The notes under the pieces: model-generated | Databases searched by the model: none | What the model saw: the letters and a program-made list of their open reading frames with translations, nothing else | Told to the model about the DNA's origin: nothing | Shown here: positions 30,695 through 42,415 of the stretch, one piece after another | How positions within the stretch are numbered: position 1 is the stretch's first letter | Layout of the letters: every line of letters begins with the position of its first letter | Program-made: the position numbers and the translations under genes | NCBI GenBank assembly: GCA_963457665.1 | Contig: OY735225.1 | Span: 3,883,586-3,947,585 of the forward strand | From: Thysanoteuthis rhombus | Lineage: Eukaryota > Mollusca > Cephalopoda > Oegopsida > Thysanoteuthidae | Direction of reading: 5' to 3' | Length of the DNA stretch: 64,000 nucleotides

Positions 30695-31103
30695 AGTGAT
30701 CTTTTGGAATCGAGTATTGGCTCCCTCCAATGCTCAATGATTAGGTTCAATTGAAAAAATCAATTAAAAAAAAATTACCGCTGGCCCAATAGAACAATAG
30801 GTAGAATATGACGAACATTTCTTTCTACATGTGTGCATGGTGTAATGGCCGCCTTCGTGCTATTAGTACATGAATGTGTTTACTGCGATGATGCCCGTCT
30901 TTGCTATCAATGTCTCCCTGACTCATATTGACGCACCTATTACCGTGGATTTGGATGTTTTTTTCCTGTTCAATGTATGATAAATTCGTTTCTTCTTTTA
31001 ATCCCTCCATCACAACTTGCTGACTTTATCAAGTGTACGGTGCGCTGATTTGTCAAGATTTCTTTCTTTGGCTTGATTTCTTTCGAGCAAAACACGCTGA
31101 GAA

Positions 31104-31176
31104 GTCCCTGTAGCGCAGGGGATAGTGCGCTGGACTTCTAATCCAGAGGCCGTGGGTTCGAATCCCACCAGGGATG
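31104..31176 (+). tRNA. tRNA-Arg-TCT: tRNA-Arg (TCT), unit 34, C23U
   Basis: The D stem keeps a G12-U23 wobble; probably functional. Confidence 0.9.
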
Positions 31177-31327
31177 TTTGTATTTTATTTCATTCATCCT
31201 ATTCAAGCTATAGCAGCCAGCGAACGTTTAGATTCGCTCACTGGAGGAATGCTTTGCTAGCTTTCCTTTGGAGGTAAATAAGCAACAATAGTCAGTATAT
31301 ATAATATGGGAGCGAAACGAAAGTGTC

Positions 31328-31401
31328 GGCCGGTTAGCTCAGTTGGTTAGAGCGTCGTGCTAATAACGCAAATGTCGTGGGTTCGAGCCCCATACTGGCC
31401 A
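31328..31401 (+). tRNA. tRNA-Ile-AAT: tRNA-Ile (AAT), unit 34, G42A
   Basis: C28-A42 mismatch. Confidence 0.85.
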
Positions 31402-31810
31402 AGTGATCTTTTGGAATCGAATATTGGCTCCCTCCAATGCTCAATGATTAGGTTCGATTGAAAAAATCAATTAAAAAAAAATTACCGCTGGCTCAATAGA
31501 ACAATAGGTAGAATATGACGAACATTTCTTTCTACATGTGTGCATGGTGTAATGGCCGCCTTCGTGCTATTAGTACATGAATGTGTTTACTGCGATGATG
31601 CCCGTCTTTGATATCAATGTCTCCCTGACTCATATTGACGCACCTATTACCGTGGATTTGGATGTTTTTTTCCTGTTCAATGTATGATAAATTCGTTTCT
31701 TCTTTTAATCCGTCCATCACAACTTGCTGACTTTATCAAGTGTACGGTGCGCTGATTTGTCAAGATTTCTTTCTTTGGCTTGATTTCTTTCGAGCAAAAC
31801 ACGCTGAGAA

Positions 31811-31883
31811 GTCCCTGTAGCGCAGGGGATAGCGCGCTGGACTTCTAATCCAGAGGCCGTGGGTTCGAATCCCACCAGGGATG
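31811..31883 (+). tRNA. tRNA-Arg-TCT: tRNA-Arg (TCT), unit 35
   Basis: Consensus. Confidence 0.95.
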
Positions 31884-32034
31884 TTTGTATTTTATTTCAT
31901 TCATCCTATTCAAGCTATAGCAGCCAGCGAACGTTTAGATTCGCTCACTGGAGGAATGCTTTGCTAGCTTTCCTTTGGAGGTAAATAAGCAACAATAGTC
32001 AGTATATATAATATGGGAGCGAAACGAAAGTGTC

Positions 32035-32108
32035 GGCCGGTTAGCTCAGTTGGTTAGAGCGTCGTGCTAATAACGCGAATGTCGTGGGTTCGAGCCCCAT
32101 ACTGTCCA
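32035..32108 (+). tRNA. tRNA-Ile-AAT: tRNA-Ile (AAT), unit 35, G70U
   Basis: The 3' acceptor strand reads ACTGTCC, leaving C3 opposite U70. Confidence 0.8.
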
Positions 32109-32517
32109 AGTGATCTTTTGGAATCGAGTATTGGCTCCCTCCAATGCTCAATGATTAGGTTCGATTGAAAAAATCAATTAAAAAAAAATTACCGCTGGCC
32201 CAATAGAACAATAGGTAAAATATGACGAGCATTTCTTTCTACGTGTGTGCATGGTGTAATGGCCACCTTCGTGCTATTAGTACATGAATGTGTTTACTGC
32301 GATGATGCCCGTCTTTGCTATCAATGTCTCCCTGACTCATATTGACGCACCTATTACCGTGGATTTGGATGTTTTTTACCTGTTCAATGTATGATAAATT
32401 CGTTTCTTCTTTTAATCCCTCCATCACAACTTGCTGACTTTATCAAGTGTACGGTGCGCTGATTTGTCAAGATTTCTTTCTTTGGCTTGATTTCTTTCGA
32501 GCAAAACACGCTGAGAA

Positions 32518-32590
32518 GTCCCTGTAGCGCAGGGGATAGCGCGCTGGACTTCTAATCCAGAGGCCGTGGGTTCGAATCCCACCAGGGATG
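32518..32590 (+). tRNA. tRNA-Arg-TCT: tRNA-Arg (TCT), unit 36
   Basis: Consensus. Confidence 0.95.
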
Positions 32591-32741
32591 TTTGTATTTT
32601 ATTTCATTCATCCTATTCAAGCTATAGCAGCCAGCGAACGTTTAGATTCGCTCACTGGAGGAATGCTTTGCTAGCTTTCCTTTGGAGGTAAATAAGCAAC
32701 AATAGTCAGTATATATAATATGGGAGCGAAACGAAAGTGTC

Positions 32742-32815
32742 GGCCGGTTAGCTCAGTTGGTTAGAGCGTCGTGCTAATAACGCGAATGTCGTGGGTTCGA
32801 GCCCCATACTGGCCA
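32742..32815 (+). tRNA. tRNA-Ile-AAT: tRNA-Ile (AAT), unit 36
   Basis: Consensus. Confidence 0.95.
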
Positions 32816-33224
32816 AGTGATCTTTTGGAATCGAGTATTGGCTCCCTCCAATGCTCAATGATTAGGTTCGATTGAAAAAATCAATTAAAAAAAAATTACC
32901 GCTGGCCCAATAGAACAATAGGTAGAATATGACGAGCATTTCTTTCTACATGTGTGCATGGTGTAATGGCCGCCTTCGTGCTATTAGTACATGAATGTGT
33001 TTACTGCGATGATGCCCGTCTTTGCTATCAATGTCTGCCTGACTCATATTGACGCACCTATTACCGTGGATTTGGATGTTTTTTTCCTGTTTAATGTATG
33101 ATAAATTCGTTTCTTCTTTTAATCCCTCCATCACAACTTGCTGACTTTATCAAGTGTACGGTGCGCTGATTTGTCAAGATTTCTTTCTTTGGCTTGATTT
33201 CTTTCGAGCAAAACACGCTGAGAA

Positions 33225-33297
33225 GTCCCTGTAGCGCAGGGGATAGCGCGCTGGACTTCTAATCCAGAAGCCGTGGGTTCGAATCCCACCAGGGATG
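33225..33297 (+). tRNA. tRNA-Arg-TCT: tRNA-Arg (TCT), unit 37
   Basis: One G-to-A change in the variable loop (AAGCC); harmless by position. Confidence 0.93.
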
Positions 33298-33448
33298 TTT
33301 GTATTTTATTTCATTCATCCTATTCAAGCTATAGCAGCCAGCGAACGTTTAGATTCGCTCACTGGAGGAATGCTTTGCTAGCTTTCCTTTGGAGGTAAAT
33401 AAGCAACAATAGTCAGTATATATAATATGGGAGCGAAACGAAAGTGTC

Positions 33449-33522
33449 GGCCGGTTAGCTCAGTTGGTTAGAGCGTCGTGCTAATAACGCGAATGTCGTG
33501 GGTTCGAGCCCCATACTGGCCA
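33449..33522 (+). tRNA. tRNA-Ile-AAT: tRNA-Ile (AAT), unit 37
   Basis: Consensus. Confidence 0.95.
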
Positions 33523-33931
33523 AGTGATCTTTTGGAATCGAGTATTGGCTCCCTCCAATGCTCAATGATTAGGTTCGATTGAAAAAATCAATTAAAAAAA
33601 AATTACCGCTGGCTCAATAGAACAATAGGTAGAATATGACGAACATTTCTTTCTACATGTGTGCATGGTGTAATGGCCGCCTTCGTGCTATTAGTACATG
33701 AATGTGTTTACTGCGATGATGCCCGTCTTTGATATCAATGTCTCCCTGACTCATATTGACGCACCTATTACCGTGGATTTGGATGTTTTTTTCCTGTTCA
33801 ATGTATGATAAATTCGTTTCTTCTTTTAATCCCTCCATCACAACTTGCTGACTTTATCAAGTGTACGGTGCGCTGATTTGTCAAGATTTCTTTCTTTGGC
33901 TTGATTTCTTTCGAGCAAAACACGCTGAGAA

Positions 33932-34004
33932 GTCCCTGTAGCGCAGGGGATAGCGCGCTGGACTTCTAATCCAGAGGCCGTGGGTTCGAATCCCACCAGG
34001 GATG
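33932..34004 (+). tRNA. tRNA-Arg-TCT: tRNA-Arg (TCT), unit 38
   Basis: Consensus. Confidence 0.95.
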
Positions 34005-34155
34005 TTTGTATTTTATTTCATTCATCCTATTCAAGCTATAGCAGCCAGCGAACGTTTAGATTCGCTCACTGGAGGAATGCTTTGCTAGCTTTCCTTTGGA
34101 GGTAAATAAGCAACAATAGTCAGTATATATAATATGGGAGCGAAACGAAAGTGTC

Positions 34156-34229
34156 GGCCGGTTAGCTCAGTTGGTTAGAGCGTCGTGCTAATAACGCGAA
34201 TGTCGTGGGTTCGAGCCCCATACTGGCCA
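34156..34229 (+). tRNA. tRNA-Ile-AAT: tRNA-Ile (AAT), unit 38
   Basis: Consensus. Confidence 0.95.
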
Positions 34230-34638
34230 AGTGATCTTTTGGAATCGAGTATTGGCTCCCTCCAATGCTCAATGATTAGGTTCGATTGAAAAAATCAATT
34301 AAAAAAAAATTACCGCTGGCTCAATAGAACAATAGGTAGAATATGACGAACATTTCTTTCTACATGTGTGCATGGTGTAATGGCCGCCTTCGTGCTATTA
34401 GTACATGAATGTGTTTACTGCGATGATGCCCGTCTTTGATATCAATGTCTCCCTGACTCATATTGACGCACCTATTACCGTGGATTTGGATGTTTTTTTC
34501 CTGTTCAATGTATGATAAATTCGTTTCTTCTTTTAATCCCTCCATCACAACTTGCTGACTTTATCAAGTGTACGGTGCGCTGATTTGTCAAGATTTCTTT
34601 CTTTGGCTTGATTTCTTTCGAGCAAAACACGCTGAGAA

Positions 34639-34711
34639 GTCCCTGTAGCGCAGGGGATAGCGCGCTGGACTTCTAATCCAGAGGCCGTGGGTTCGAATCC
34701 CACCAGGGATG
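34639..34711 (+). tRNA. tRNA-Arg-TCT: tRNA-Arg (TCT), unit 39
   Basis: Consensus. Confidence 0.95.
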
Positions 34712-34862
34712 TTTGTATTTTATTTCATTCATCCTATTCAAGCTATAGCAGCCAGCGAACGTTTAGATTCGCTCACTGGAGGAATGCTTTGCTAGCTTTC
34801 CTTTGGAGGTAAATAAGCAACAATAGTCAGTATATATAATATGGGAGCGAAACGAAAGTGTC

Positions 34863-34936
34863 GGCCGGTTAGCTCAGTTGGTTAGAGCGTCGTGCTAATA
34901 ACGCGAATGTCGTGGGTTCGAGCCCCATACTGGCCA
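34863..34936 (+). tRNA. tRNA-Ile-AAT: tRNA-Ile (AAT), unit 39
   Basis: Consensus. Confidence 0.95.
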
Positions 34937-35345
34937 AGTGATCTTTTGGAATCGAGTATTGGCTCCCTCCAATGCTCAATGATTAGGTTCGATTGAAAAA
35001 ATCAATTAAAAAAAAATTACCGCTGGCCCAATAGAACAATAGGTAGAATATGACGAGCATTTCTTTCTACATGTGTGCATGGTGTAATGGCCGCCTTCGT
35101 GCTATTAGTACATGAATGTGTTTACTGCGATGATGCCCGTCTTTGCTATCAATGTCTCCCTGACTCATATTGACGCACCTATTACCGTGGATTTGGATGT
35201 TTTTTTCCTGTTCAATGTATAATAAATTCGTTTCTTCTTTTAATCCCTCCATCACAACTTGCTGACTTTATCAAGTGTACGGTGCGCTGATTTGTCAAGA
35301 TTTCTTTCTTTGGCTTGATTTCTTTCGAGCAAAACACGCTGAGAA

Positions 35346-35418
35346 GTCCCTGTAGCGCAGGGGATAGCGCGCTGGACTTCTAATCCAGAGGCCGTGGGTT
35401 CGAATCCCACCAGGGATG
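35346..35418 (+). tRNA. tRNA-Arg-TCT: tRNA-Arg (TCT), unit 40
   Basis: Consensus. Confidence 0.95.
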
Positions 35419-35569
35419 TTTGTATTTTATTTCATTCATCCTATTCAAGCTATAGCAGCCAGCGAACGTTTAGATTCGCTCACTGGAGGAATGCTTTGCT
35501 AGCTTTCCTTTGGAGGTAAATAAGCAACAATAGTCAGTATATATAATATGGGAGCGAAACGAAAGTGTC

Positions 35570-35643
35570 GGCCGGTTAGCTCAGTTGGTTAGAGCGTCGT
35601 GCTAATAACGCGAATGTCGTGGGTTCGAGCCCCATACTGGCCA
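35570..35643 (+). tRNA. tRNA-Ile-AAT: tRNA-Ile (AAT), unit 40
   Basis: Consensus. Confidence 0.95.
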
Positions 35644-36052
35644 AGTGATCTTTTGGAATCGAGTATTGGCTCCCTCCAATGCTCAATGATTAGGTTCGAT
35701 TGAAAAAATCAATTAAAAAAAAATTACCGCTGGCTCAATAGAACAATAGGTAGAATATGACGAACATTTCTTTCTACATGTGTGCATGGTGTAATGGCCG
35801 CCTTCGTGCTATTAGTACATGAATGTGTTTACTGCGATGATGCCCGTCTTTGATATCAATGTCTCCCTGACTCATATTGACGCACCTATTACCGTGGATT
35901 TGGATGTTTTTTTCCTGTTCAATGTATGATAAATTCGTTTCTTCTTTTAATCCCTCCATCACAACTTGCTGACTTTATCAAGTGTACGGTGCGCTGATTT
36001 GTCAAGATTTCTTTCTTTGGCTTGATTTCTTTCGAGCAAAACACGCTGAGAA

Positions 36053-36125
36053 GTCCCTGTAGCGCAGGGGATAGCGCGCTGGACTTCTAATCCAGAGGCC
36101 GTGGGTTCGAATCCCACCAGGGATG
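36053..36125 (+). tRNA. tRNA-Arg-TCT: tRNA-Arg (TCT), unit 41
   Basis: Consensus. Confidence 0.95.
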
Positions 36126-36276
36126 TTTGTATTTTATTTCATTCATCCTATTCAAGCTATAGCAGCCAGCGAACGTTTAGATTCGCTCACTGGAGGAATG
36201 CTTTGCTAGCTTTCCTTTGGAGGTAAATAAGCAACAATAGTCAGTATATATAATATGGGAGCGAAACGAAAGTGTC

Positions 36277-36350
36277 GGCCGGTTAGCTCAGTTGGTTAGA
36301 GCGTCGTGCTAATAACGCGAATGTCGTGGGTTCGAGCCCCATACTGGCCA
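36277..36350 (+). tRNA. tRNA-Ile-AAT: tRNA-Ile (AAT), unit 41
   Basis: Consensus. Confidence 0.95.
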
Positions 36351-36759
36351 AGTGATCTTTTGGAATCGAGTATTGGCTCCCTCCAATGCTCAATGATTAG
36401 GTTCGATTGAAAAAATCAATTAAAAAAAAATTACCGCTGGCCCAATAGAACAATAGGTAGAATATGACGAGCATTTCTTTCTACATGTGTGCATGGTGTA
36501 ATGGCCGCCTTCGTGCTATTAGTACATGAATGTGTTTACTGCGATGATGCCCGTCTTTGCTATCAATGTCTCCCTGACTCATATTGACGCACCTATTACC
36601 GTGGATTTGGATGTTTTTTTCCTGTTCAATGTATAATAAATTCGTTTCTTCTTTTAATCCCTCCATCACAACTTGCTGACTTTATCAAGTGTACGGTGCG
36701 CTGATTTGTCAAGATTTCTTTCTTTGGCTTGATTTCTTTCGAGCAAAACACGCTGAGAA

Positions 36760-36832
36760 GTCCCTGTAGCGCAGGGGATAGCGCGCTGGACTTCTAATCC
36801 AGAGGCCGTGGGTTCGAATCCCACCAGGGATG
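36760..36832 (+). tRNA. tRNA-Arg-TCT: tRNA-Arg (TCT), unit 42
   Basis: Consensus. Confidence 0.95.
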
Positions 36833-36983
36833 TTTGTATTTTATTTCATTCATCCTATTCAAGCTATAGCAGCCAGCGAACGTTTAGATTCGCTCACTGG
36901 AGGAATGCTTTGCTAGCTTTCCTTTGGAGGTAAATAAGCAACAATAGTCAGTATATATAATATGGGAGCGAAACGAAAGTGTC

Positions 36984-37057
36984 GGCCGGTTAGCTCAGTT
37001 GGTTAGAGCGTCGTGCTAATAACGCGAATGTCGTGGGTTCGAGCCCCATACTGGCCA
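36984..37057 (+). tRNA. tRNA-Ile-AAT: tRNA-Ile (AAT), unit 42
   Basis: Consensus. Confidence 0.95.
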
Positions 37058-37466
37058 AGTGATCTTTTGGAATCGAGTATTGGCTCCCTCCAATGCTCAA
37101 TGATTAGGTTCGATTGAAAAAATCAATTAAAAAAAAATTACCGCTGGCCCAATAGAACAATAGGTAGAATATGACGAACATTTCTTTCTACATGTGTGCA
37201 TGGTGTAATGGCCGCCTTCGTGCTATTAGTACATGAATGTGTTTACTGCGATGATGCCCGTCTTTGCTATCAATGTCTCCCTGACTCATATTGACGCACC
37301 TATTACCGTGGATTTGGATGTTTTTTACCTGTTCAATGTATGATAAATTCGTTTCTTCTTTTAATCCCTCCATCACAACTTGCTGACTTTATCAAGTGTA
37401 CGGTGCGCTGATTTGTCAAGATTTCTTTCTTTGGCTTGATTTCTTTCGAGCAAAACACGCTGAGAA

Positions 37467-37539
37467 GTCCCTGTAGCGCAGGGGATAGCGCGCTGGACTT
37501 ATAATCCAGAGGCCGTGGGTTCGAATCCCACCAGGGATG
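37467..37539 (+). tRNA. tRNA-Arg body with anticodon TAT, unit 43
   Basis: The loop CTTATAA places TAT at 37500-37502; C35 has become A. The rest matches the Arg consensus, including A20, both promoter boxes and all stems. The UAU anticodon reads the Ile codon AUA. C35 is a principal ArgRS determinant, so Arg charging should be weakened, and Ile charging is possible. The change also opens a 78-codon antisense frame that is not a gene. Confidence 0.85.
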
Positions 37540-37690
37540 TTTGTATTTTATTTCATTCATCCTATTCAAGCTATAGCAGCCAGCGAACGTTTAGATTCGC
37601 TCACTGGAGGAATGCTTTGCTAGCTTTCCTTTGGAGGTAAATAAGCAACAATAGTCAGTATATATAATATGGGAGCGAAACGAAAGTGTC

Positions 37691-37764
37691 GGCCGGTTAG
37701 CTCAGTTGGTTAGAGCGTCGTGCTAATAACGCGAATGTCGTGGGTTCGAGCCCCATACTGGCCA
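37691..37764 (+). tRNA. tRNA-Ile-AAT: tRNA-Ile (AAT), unit 43
   Basis: Consensus. Confidence 0.95.
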
Positions 37765-38173
37765 AGTGATCTTTTGGAATCGAGTATTGGCTCCCTCCAA
37801 TGCTCAATGATTAGGTTCGATTGAAAAAATCAATTAAAAAAAAATTACCGCTGGCTCAATAGAACAATAGGTAGAATATGACGAACATTTCTTTCTACAT
37901 GTGTGCATGGTGTAATGGCCGCCTTCGTGCTATTAGTACATGAATGTGTTTACTGCGATGATGCCCGTCTTTGATATCAATGTCTCCCTGACTCATATTG
38001 ACGCACCTATTACCGTGGATTTGGATGTTTTTTTCCTGTTCAATGTATAATAAATTCGTTTCTTCTTTTAATCCCTCCATCACAACTTGCTGACTTTATC
38101 AAGTGTACGGTGCGCTGATTTGTCAAGATTTCTTTCTTTGGCTTGATTTCTTTCGAGCAAAACACGCTGAGAA

Positions 38174-38246
38174 GTCCCTGTAGCGCAGGGGATAGCGCGC
38201 TGGACTTCTAATCCAGAGGCCGTGGGTTCGAATCCCACCAGGGATG
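38174..38246 (+). tRNA. tRNA-Arg-TCT: tRNA-Arg (TCT), unit 44
   Basis: Consensus. Confidence 0.95.
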
Positions 38247-38397
38247 TTTGTATTTTATTTCATTCATCCTATTCAAGCTATAGCAGCCAGCGAAAGTTTA
38301 GATTCGCTCACTGGAGGAATGCTTTGCTAGCTTTCCTTTGGAGGTAAATAAGCAACAATAGTCAGTATATATAATATGGGAGCGAAACGAAAGTGTC

Positions 38398-38471
38398 GGC
38401 CGGTTAGCTCAGTTGGTTAGAGCGTCGTGCTAATAACGCGAATGTCGTGGGTTCGAGCCCCATACTGGCCA
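38398..38471 (+). tRNA. tRNA-Ile-AAT: tRNA-Ile (AAT), unit 44
   Basis: Consensus. Confidence 0.95.
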
Positions 38472-38880
38472 AGTGATCTTTTGGAATCGAGTATTGGCTC
38501 CCTCCAATGCTCAATGATTAGGTTCGATTGAAAAAATCAATTAAAAAAAAATTACCGCTGGCCCAATAGAACAATAGGTAGAATATGACGAGCATTTCTT
38601 TCTACATGTGTGCATGGTGTAATGGCCGCCTTCGTGCTATTAGTACATGAATGTGTTTACTGCGATGATGCCCGTCTTTGCTATCAATGTCTCCCTGACT
38701 CATATTGACGCACCTATTACCGTGGATTTGGATGTTTTTTACCTGTTCAATGTATGATAAATTCGTTTCTTCTTTTAATCCCTCCATCACAACTTGCTGA
38801 CTTTATCAAGTGTACGGTGCGCTGATTTGTCAAGATTTCTTTCTTTGGCTTGATTTCTTTCGAGCAAAACACGCTGAGAA

Positions 38881-38953
38881 GTCCCTGTAGCGCAGGGGAT
38901 AGCGCGCTGGACTTCTAATCCAGAGGCCGTGGGTTCGAATCCCACCAGGGATG
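38881..38953 (+). tRNA. tRNA-Arg-TCT: tRNA-Arg (TCT), unit 45
   Basis: Consensus. Confidence 0.95.
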
Positions 38954-39104
38954 TTTGTATTTTATTTCCTTCATCCTATTCAAGCTATAGCAGCCAGCGA
39001 ACGTTTAGATTCGCTCACTGGAGGAATGCTTTGCTAGCTTTCCTTTGGAGGTAAATAAGCAACAATAGTCAGTATATATAATATGGGAGCGAAACGAAAG
39101 TGTC

Positions 39105-39178
39105 GGCCGGTTAGCTCAGTTGGTTAGAGCGTCGTGCTAATAACGCGAATGTCGTGGGTTCGAGCCCCATACTGGCCA
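39105..39178 (+). tRNA. tRNA-Ile-AAT: tRNA-Ile (AAT), unit 45
   Basis: Consensus. Confidence 0.95.
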
Positions 39179-39587
39179 AGTGATCTTTTGGAATCGAGTA
39201 TTGGCTCCCTCCAATGCTCAATGATTAGGTTCGATTGAAAAAATCAATTAAAAAAAAATTACCGCTGGCCCAATAGAACAATAGGTAGAATATGACGAGC
39301 ATTTCTTTCTACATGTGTGCATGGTGTAATGGCCGCCTTTGTGCTATTAGTACATGAATGTGTTTACTGCGATGATGCCCGTCTTTGCTATCAATGTCTC
39401 CCTGACTCATATTGACGCACCTATTACCGTGGATTTGGATGTTTTTTACCTGTTCAATGTATGATAAATTCGTTTCTTCTTTTAATCCCTCCATCACAAC
39501 TTGCTGACTTTATCAAGTGTACGGTGCGCTGATTTGTCAAGATTTCTTTCTTTGGCTTGATTTCTTTCGAGCAAAACACGCTGAGAA

Positions 39588-39660
39588 GTCCCTGTAGCGC
39601 AGGGGATAGCGCGCTGGACTTCTAATCCAGAGGCCGTGGGTTCGAATCCCACCAGGGATG
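39588..39660 (+). tRNA. tRNA-Arg-TCT: tRNA-Arg (TCT), unit 46
   Basis: Consensus. Confidence 0.95.
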
Positions 39661-39811
39661 TTTGTATTTTATTTCATTCATCCTATTCAAGCTATAGCAG
39701 CCAGCGAACGTTTAGATTCGCTCACTGGAGGAATGCTTTGCAAGCTTTCCTTTGGAGGTAAATAAGCAACAATAGTCAGTATATATAATATGGGAGCGAA
39801 ACGAAAGTGTC

Positions 39812-39885
39812 GGCCGGTTAGCTCAGTTGGTTAGAGCGTCGTGCTAATAACGCGAATGTCGTGGGTTCGAGCCCCATACTGGCCA
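39812..39885 (+). tRNA. tRNA-Ile-AAT: tRNA-Ile (AAT), unit 46
   Basis: Consensus. Confidence 0.95.
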
Positions 39886-40294
39886 AGTGATCTTTTGGAA
39901 TCGAGTATTGGCTCCCTCCAATGCTCAATGATTAGGTTCGATTGAAAAAATCAATTAAAAAAAAATTACCGCTGGCCCAATAGAACAATAGGTAGAATAT
40001 GACGAGCATTTCTTTCTACATGTGTGCATGGTGTAATGGCCGCCTTCGTGCTATTAGTACATGAATGTGTTTACTGCGATGATGCCCGTCTTTGCTATCA
40101 ATGTCTCCCTGACTCATATTGACGCACCTATTACCGTGGATTTGGATGTTTTTTACCTATTCAATGTATGATAAATTCGTTTCTTCTTTTAATCCCTCCA
40201 TCACAACTTGCTGACTTTATCAAGTGTACGGTGCGCTGATTTGTCAAGATTTCTTTCTTTGGCTTGATTTCTTTCGAGCAAAACACGCTGAGAA

Positions 40295-40367
40295 GTCCCT
40301 GTAGCGCAGGGGATAGCGCGCTGGACTTCTAATCCAGAGGCCGTGGGTTCGAATCCCACCAGGGATG
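40295..40367 (+). tRNA. tRNA-Arg-TCT: tRNA-Arg (TCT), unit 47
   Basis: Consensus. Confidence 0.95.
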
Positions 40368-40518
40368 TTTGTATTTTATTTCATTCATCCTATTCAAGCT
40401 ATAGCAGCCAGCGAACGTTTAGATTCGCTCACTGGAGGAATGCTTTGCTAGCTTTCCTTTGGAGGTAAATAAGCAACAATAGTCAGTATATATAATATGG
40501 GAGCGAAACGAAAGTGTC

Positions 40519-40592
40519 GGCCGGTTAGCTCAGTTGGTTAGAGCGTCGTGCTAATAACGCGAATGTCGTGGGTTCGAGCCCCATACTGGCCA
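40519..40592 (+). tRNA. tRNA-Ile-AAT: tRNA-Ile (AAT), unit 47
   Basis: Consensus. Confidence 0.95.
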
Positions 40593-41001
40593 AGTGATCT
40601 TTTGGAATCGAGTATTGGCTCCCTCCAATGCTCAATGATTAGGTTCGATTGAAAAAATCAATTAAAAAAAAATTACCGCTGGCCCAATAGAACAATAGGT
40701 AGAATATGACGAACATTTCTTTCTACATGTGTGCATGGTGTAATGGCCGCCTTCGTGCTATTAGTACATGAATGTGTTTACTGCGATGATGCCCGTCTTT
40801 GCTATCAATGTCTCCCTGACTCATATTGACGCACCTATTACCGTGGATTTGGATGTTTTTTTCCTGTTCAATGTATGATAAATTCGTTTCTTCTTTTAAT
40901 CCCTCCATCACAACTTGCTGACTTTATCAAGTGTACGGTGCGCTGATTTGTCAAGATTTCTTTCTTTGGCTTGATTTCTTTCGAGCAAAACACGCTGAGA
41001 A

Positions 41002-41074
41002 GTCCCTGTAGCGCAGGGGATAGCGCGCTGGACTTCTAATCCAGAGGCCGTGGGTTCGAATCCCACCAGGGATG
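41002..41074 (+). tRNA. tRNA-Arg-TCT: tRNA-Arg (TCT), unit 48
   Basis: Consensus. Confidence 0.95.
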
Positions 41075-41225
41075 TTTGTATTTTATTTCATTCATCCTAT
41101 TCAAGCTATAGCAGCCAGCGAACGTTTAGATTCGCTCACTGGAGGAATGCTTTGCTAGCTTTCCTTTGGAGGTAAATAAGCAACAATAGTCAGTATATAT
41201 AATATGGGAGCGAAACGAAAGTGTC

Positions 41226-41299
41226 GGCCGGTTAGCTCAGTTGGTTAGAGCGTCGTGCTAATAACGCGAATGTCGTGGGTTCGAGCCCCATACTGGCCA
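41226..41299 (+). tRNA. tRNA-Ile-AAT: tRNA-Ile (AAT), unit 48
   Basis: Consensus. Confidence 0.95.
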
Positions 41300-41708
41300 A
41301 GTGATCTTTTGGAATCGAGTATTGGCTCCCTCCAATGCTCAATGATTAGGTTCGATTGAAAAAATCAATTAAAAAAAAATTACCGCTGGCTCAATAGAAC
41401 AATAGGTAGAATATGACGAACATTTCTTTCTACATGTGTGCATGGTGTAATGGCCGCCTTCGTGCTATTAGTACATGAATGTGTTTACTGCGATGATGCC
41501 CGTCTTTGATATCAATGTCTCCCTGACTCATATTGACGCACCTATTACCGTGGATTTGGATGTTTTTTTCCTGTTCAATGTATGATAAATTCGTTTCTTC
41601 TTTTAATCCCTCCATCACAACTTGCTGACTTTATCAAGTGTACGGTGCGCTGATTTGTCAAGATTTCTTTCTTTGGCTTGATTTCTTTCGAGCAAAACAC
41701 GCTGAGAA

Positions 41709-41781
41709 GTCCCTGTAGCGCAGGGGATAGCGCGCTGGACTTCTAATCCAGAGGCCGTGGGTTCGAATCCCACCAGGGATG
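41709..41781 (+). tRNA. tRNA-Arg-TCT: tRNA-Arg (TCT), unit 49
   Basis: Consensus. Confidence 0.95.
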
Positions 41782-41932
41782 TTTGTATTTTATTTCATTC
41801 ATCCTATTCAAGCTATAGCAGCCAGCGAACGTTTAGATTCGCTCACTGGAGGAATGCTTTGCTAGCTTTCCTTTGGAGGTAAATAAGCAACAATAGTCAG
41901 TATATATAATATGGGAGCGAAACGAAAGTGTC

Positions 41933-42006
41933 GGCCGGTTAGCTCAGTTGGTTAGAGCGTCGTGCTAATAACGCGAATGTCGTGGGTTCGAGCCCCATAC
42001 TGGCCA
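41933..42006 (+). tRNA. tRNA-Ile-AAT: tRNA-Ile (AAT), unit 49
   Basis: Consensus. Confidence 0.95.
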
Positions 42007-42415
42007 AGTGATCTTTTGGAATCGAGTATTGGCTCCCTCCAATGCTCAATGATTAGGTTCGATTGAAAAAATCAATTAAAAAAAAATTACCGCTGGCCCA
42101 ATAGAACAATAGGTAGAATATGACGAACATTTCTTTCTACATGTGTGCATGGTGTAATGGCCGCCTTCGTGCTATTAGTACATGAATGTGTTTACTGCGA
42201 TGATGCCCGTCTTTGATATCAATGTCTCCCTGACTCATATTGACGCACCTATTACCGTGGATTTGGATGTTTTTTTCCTGTTCAATGTATGATAAATTCG
42301 TTTCTTCTTTTAATCCCTCCATCACAACTTGCTGACTTTATCAAGTGTACGGTGCGCTGATTTGTCAAGATTTCTTTCTTTGGCTTGATTTCTTTCGAGC
42401 AAAACACGCTGAGAA

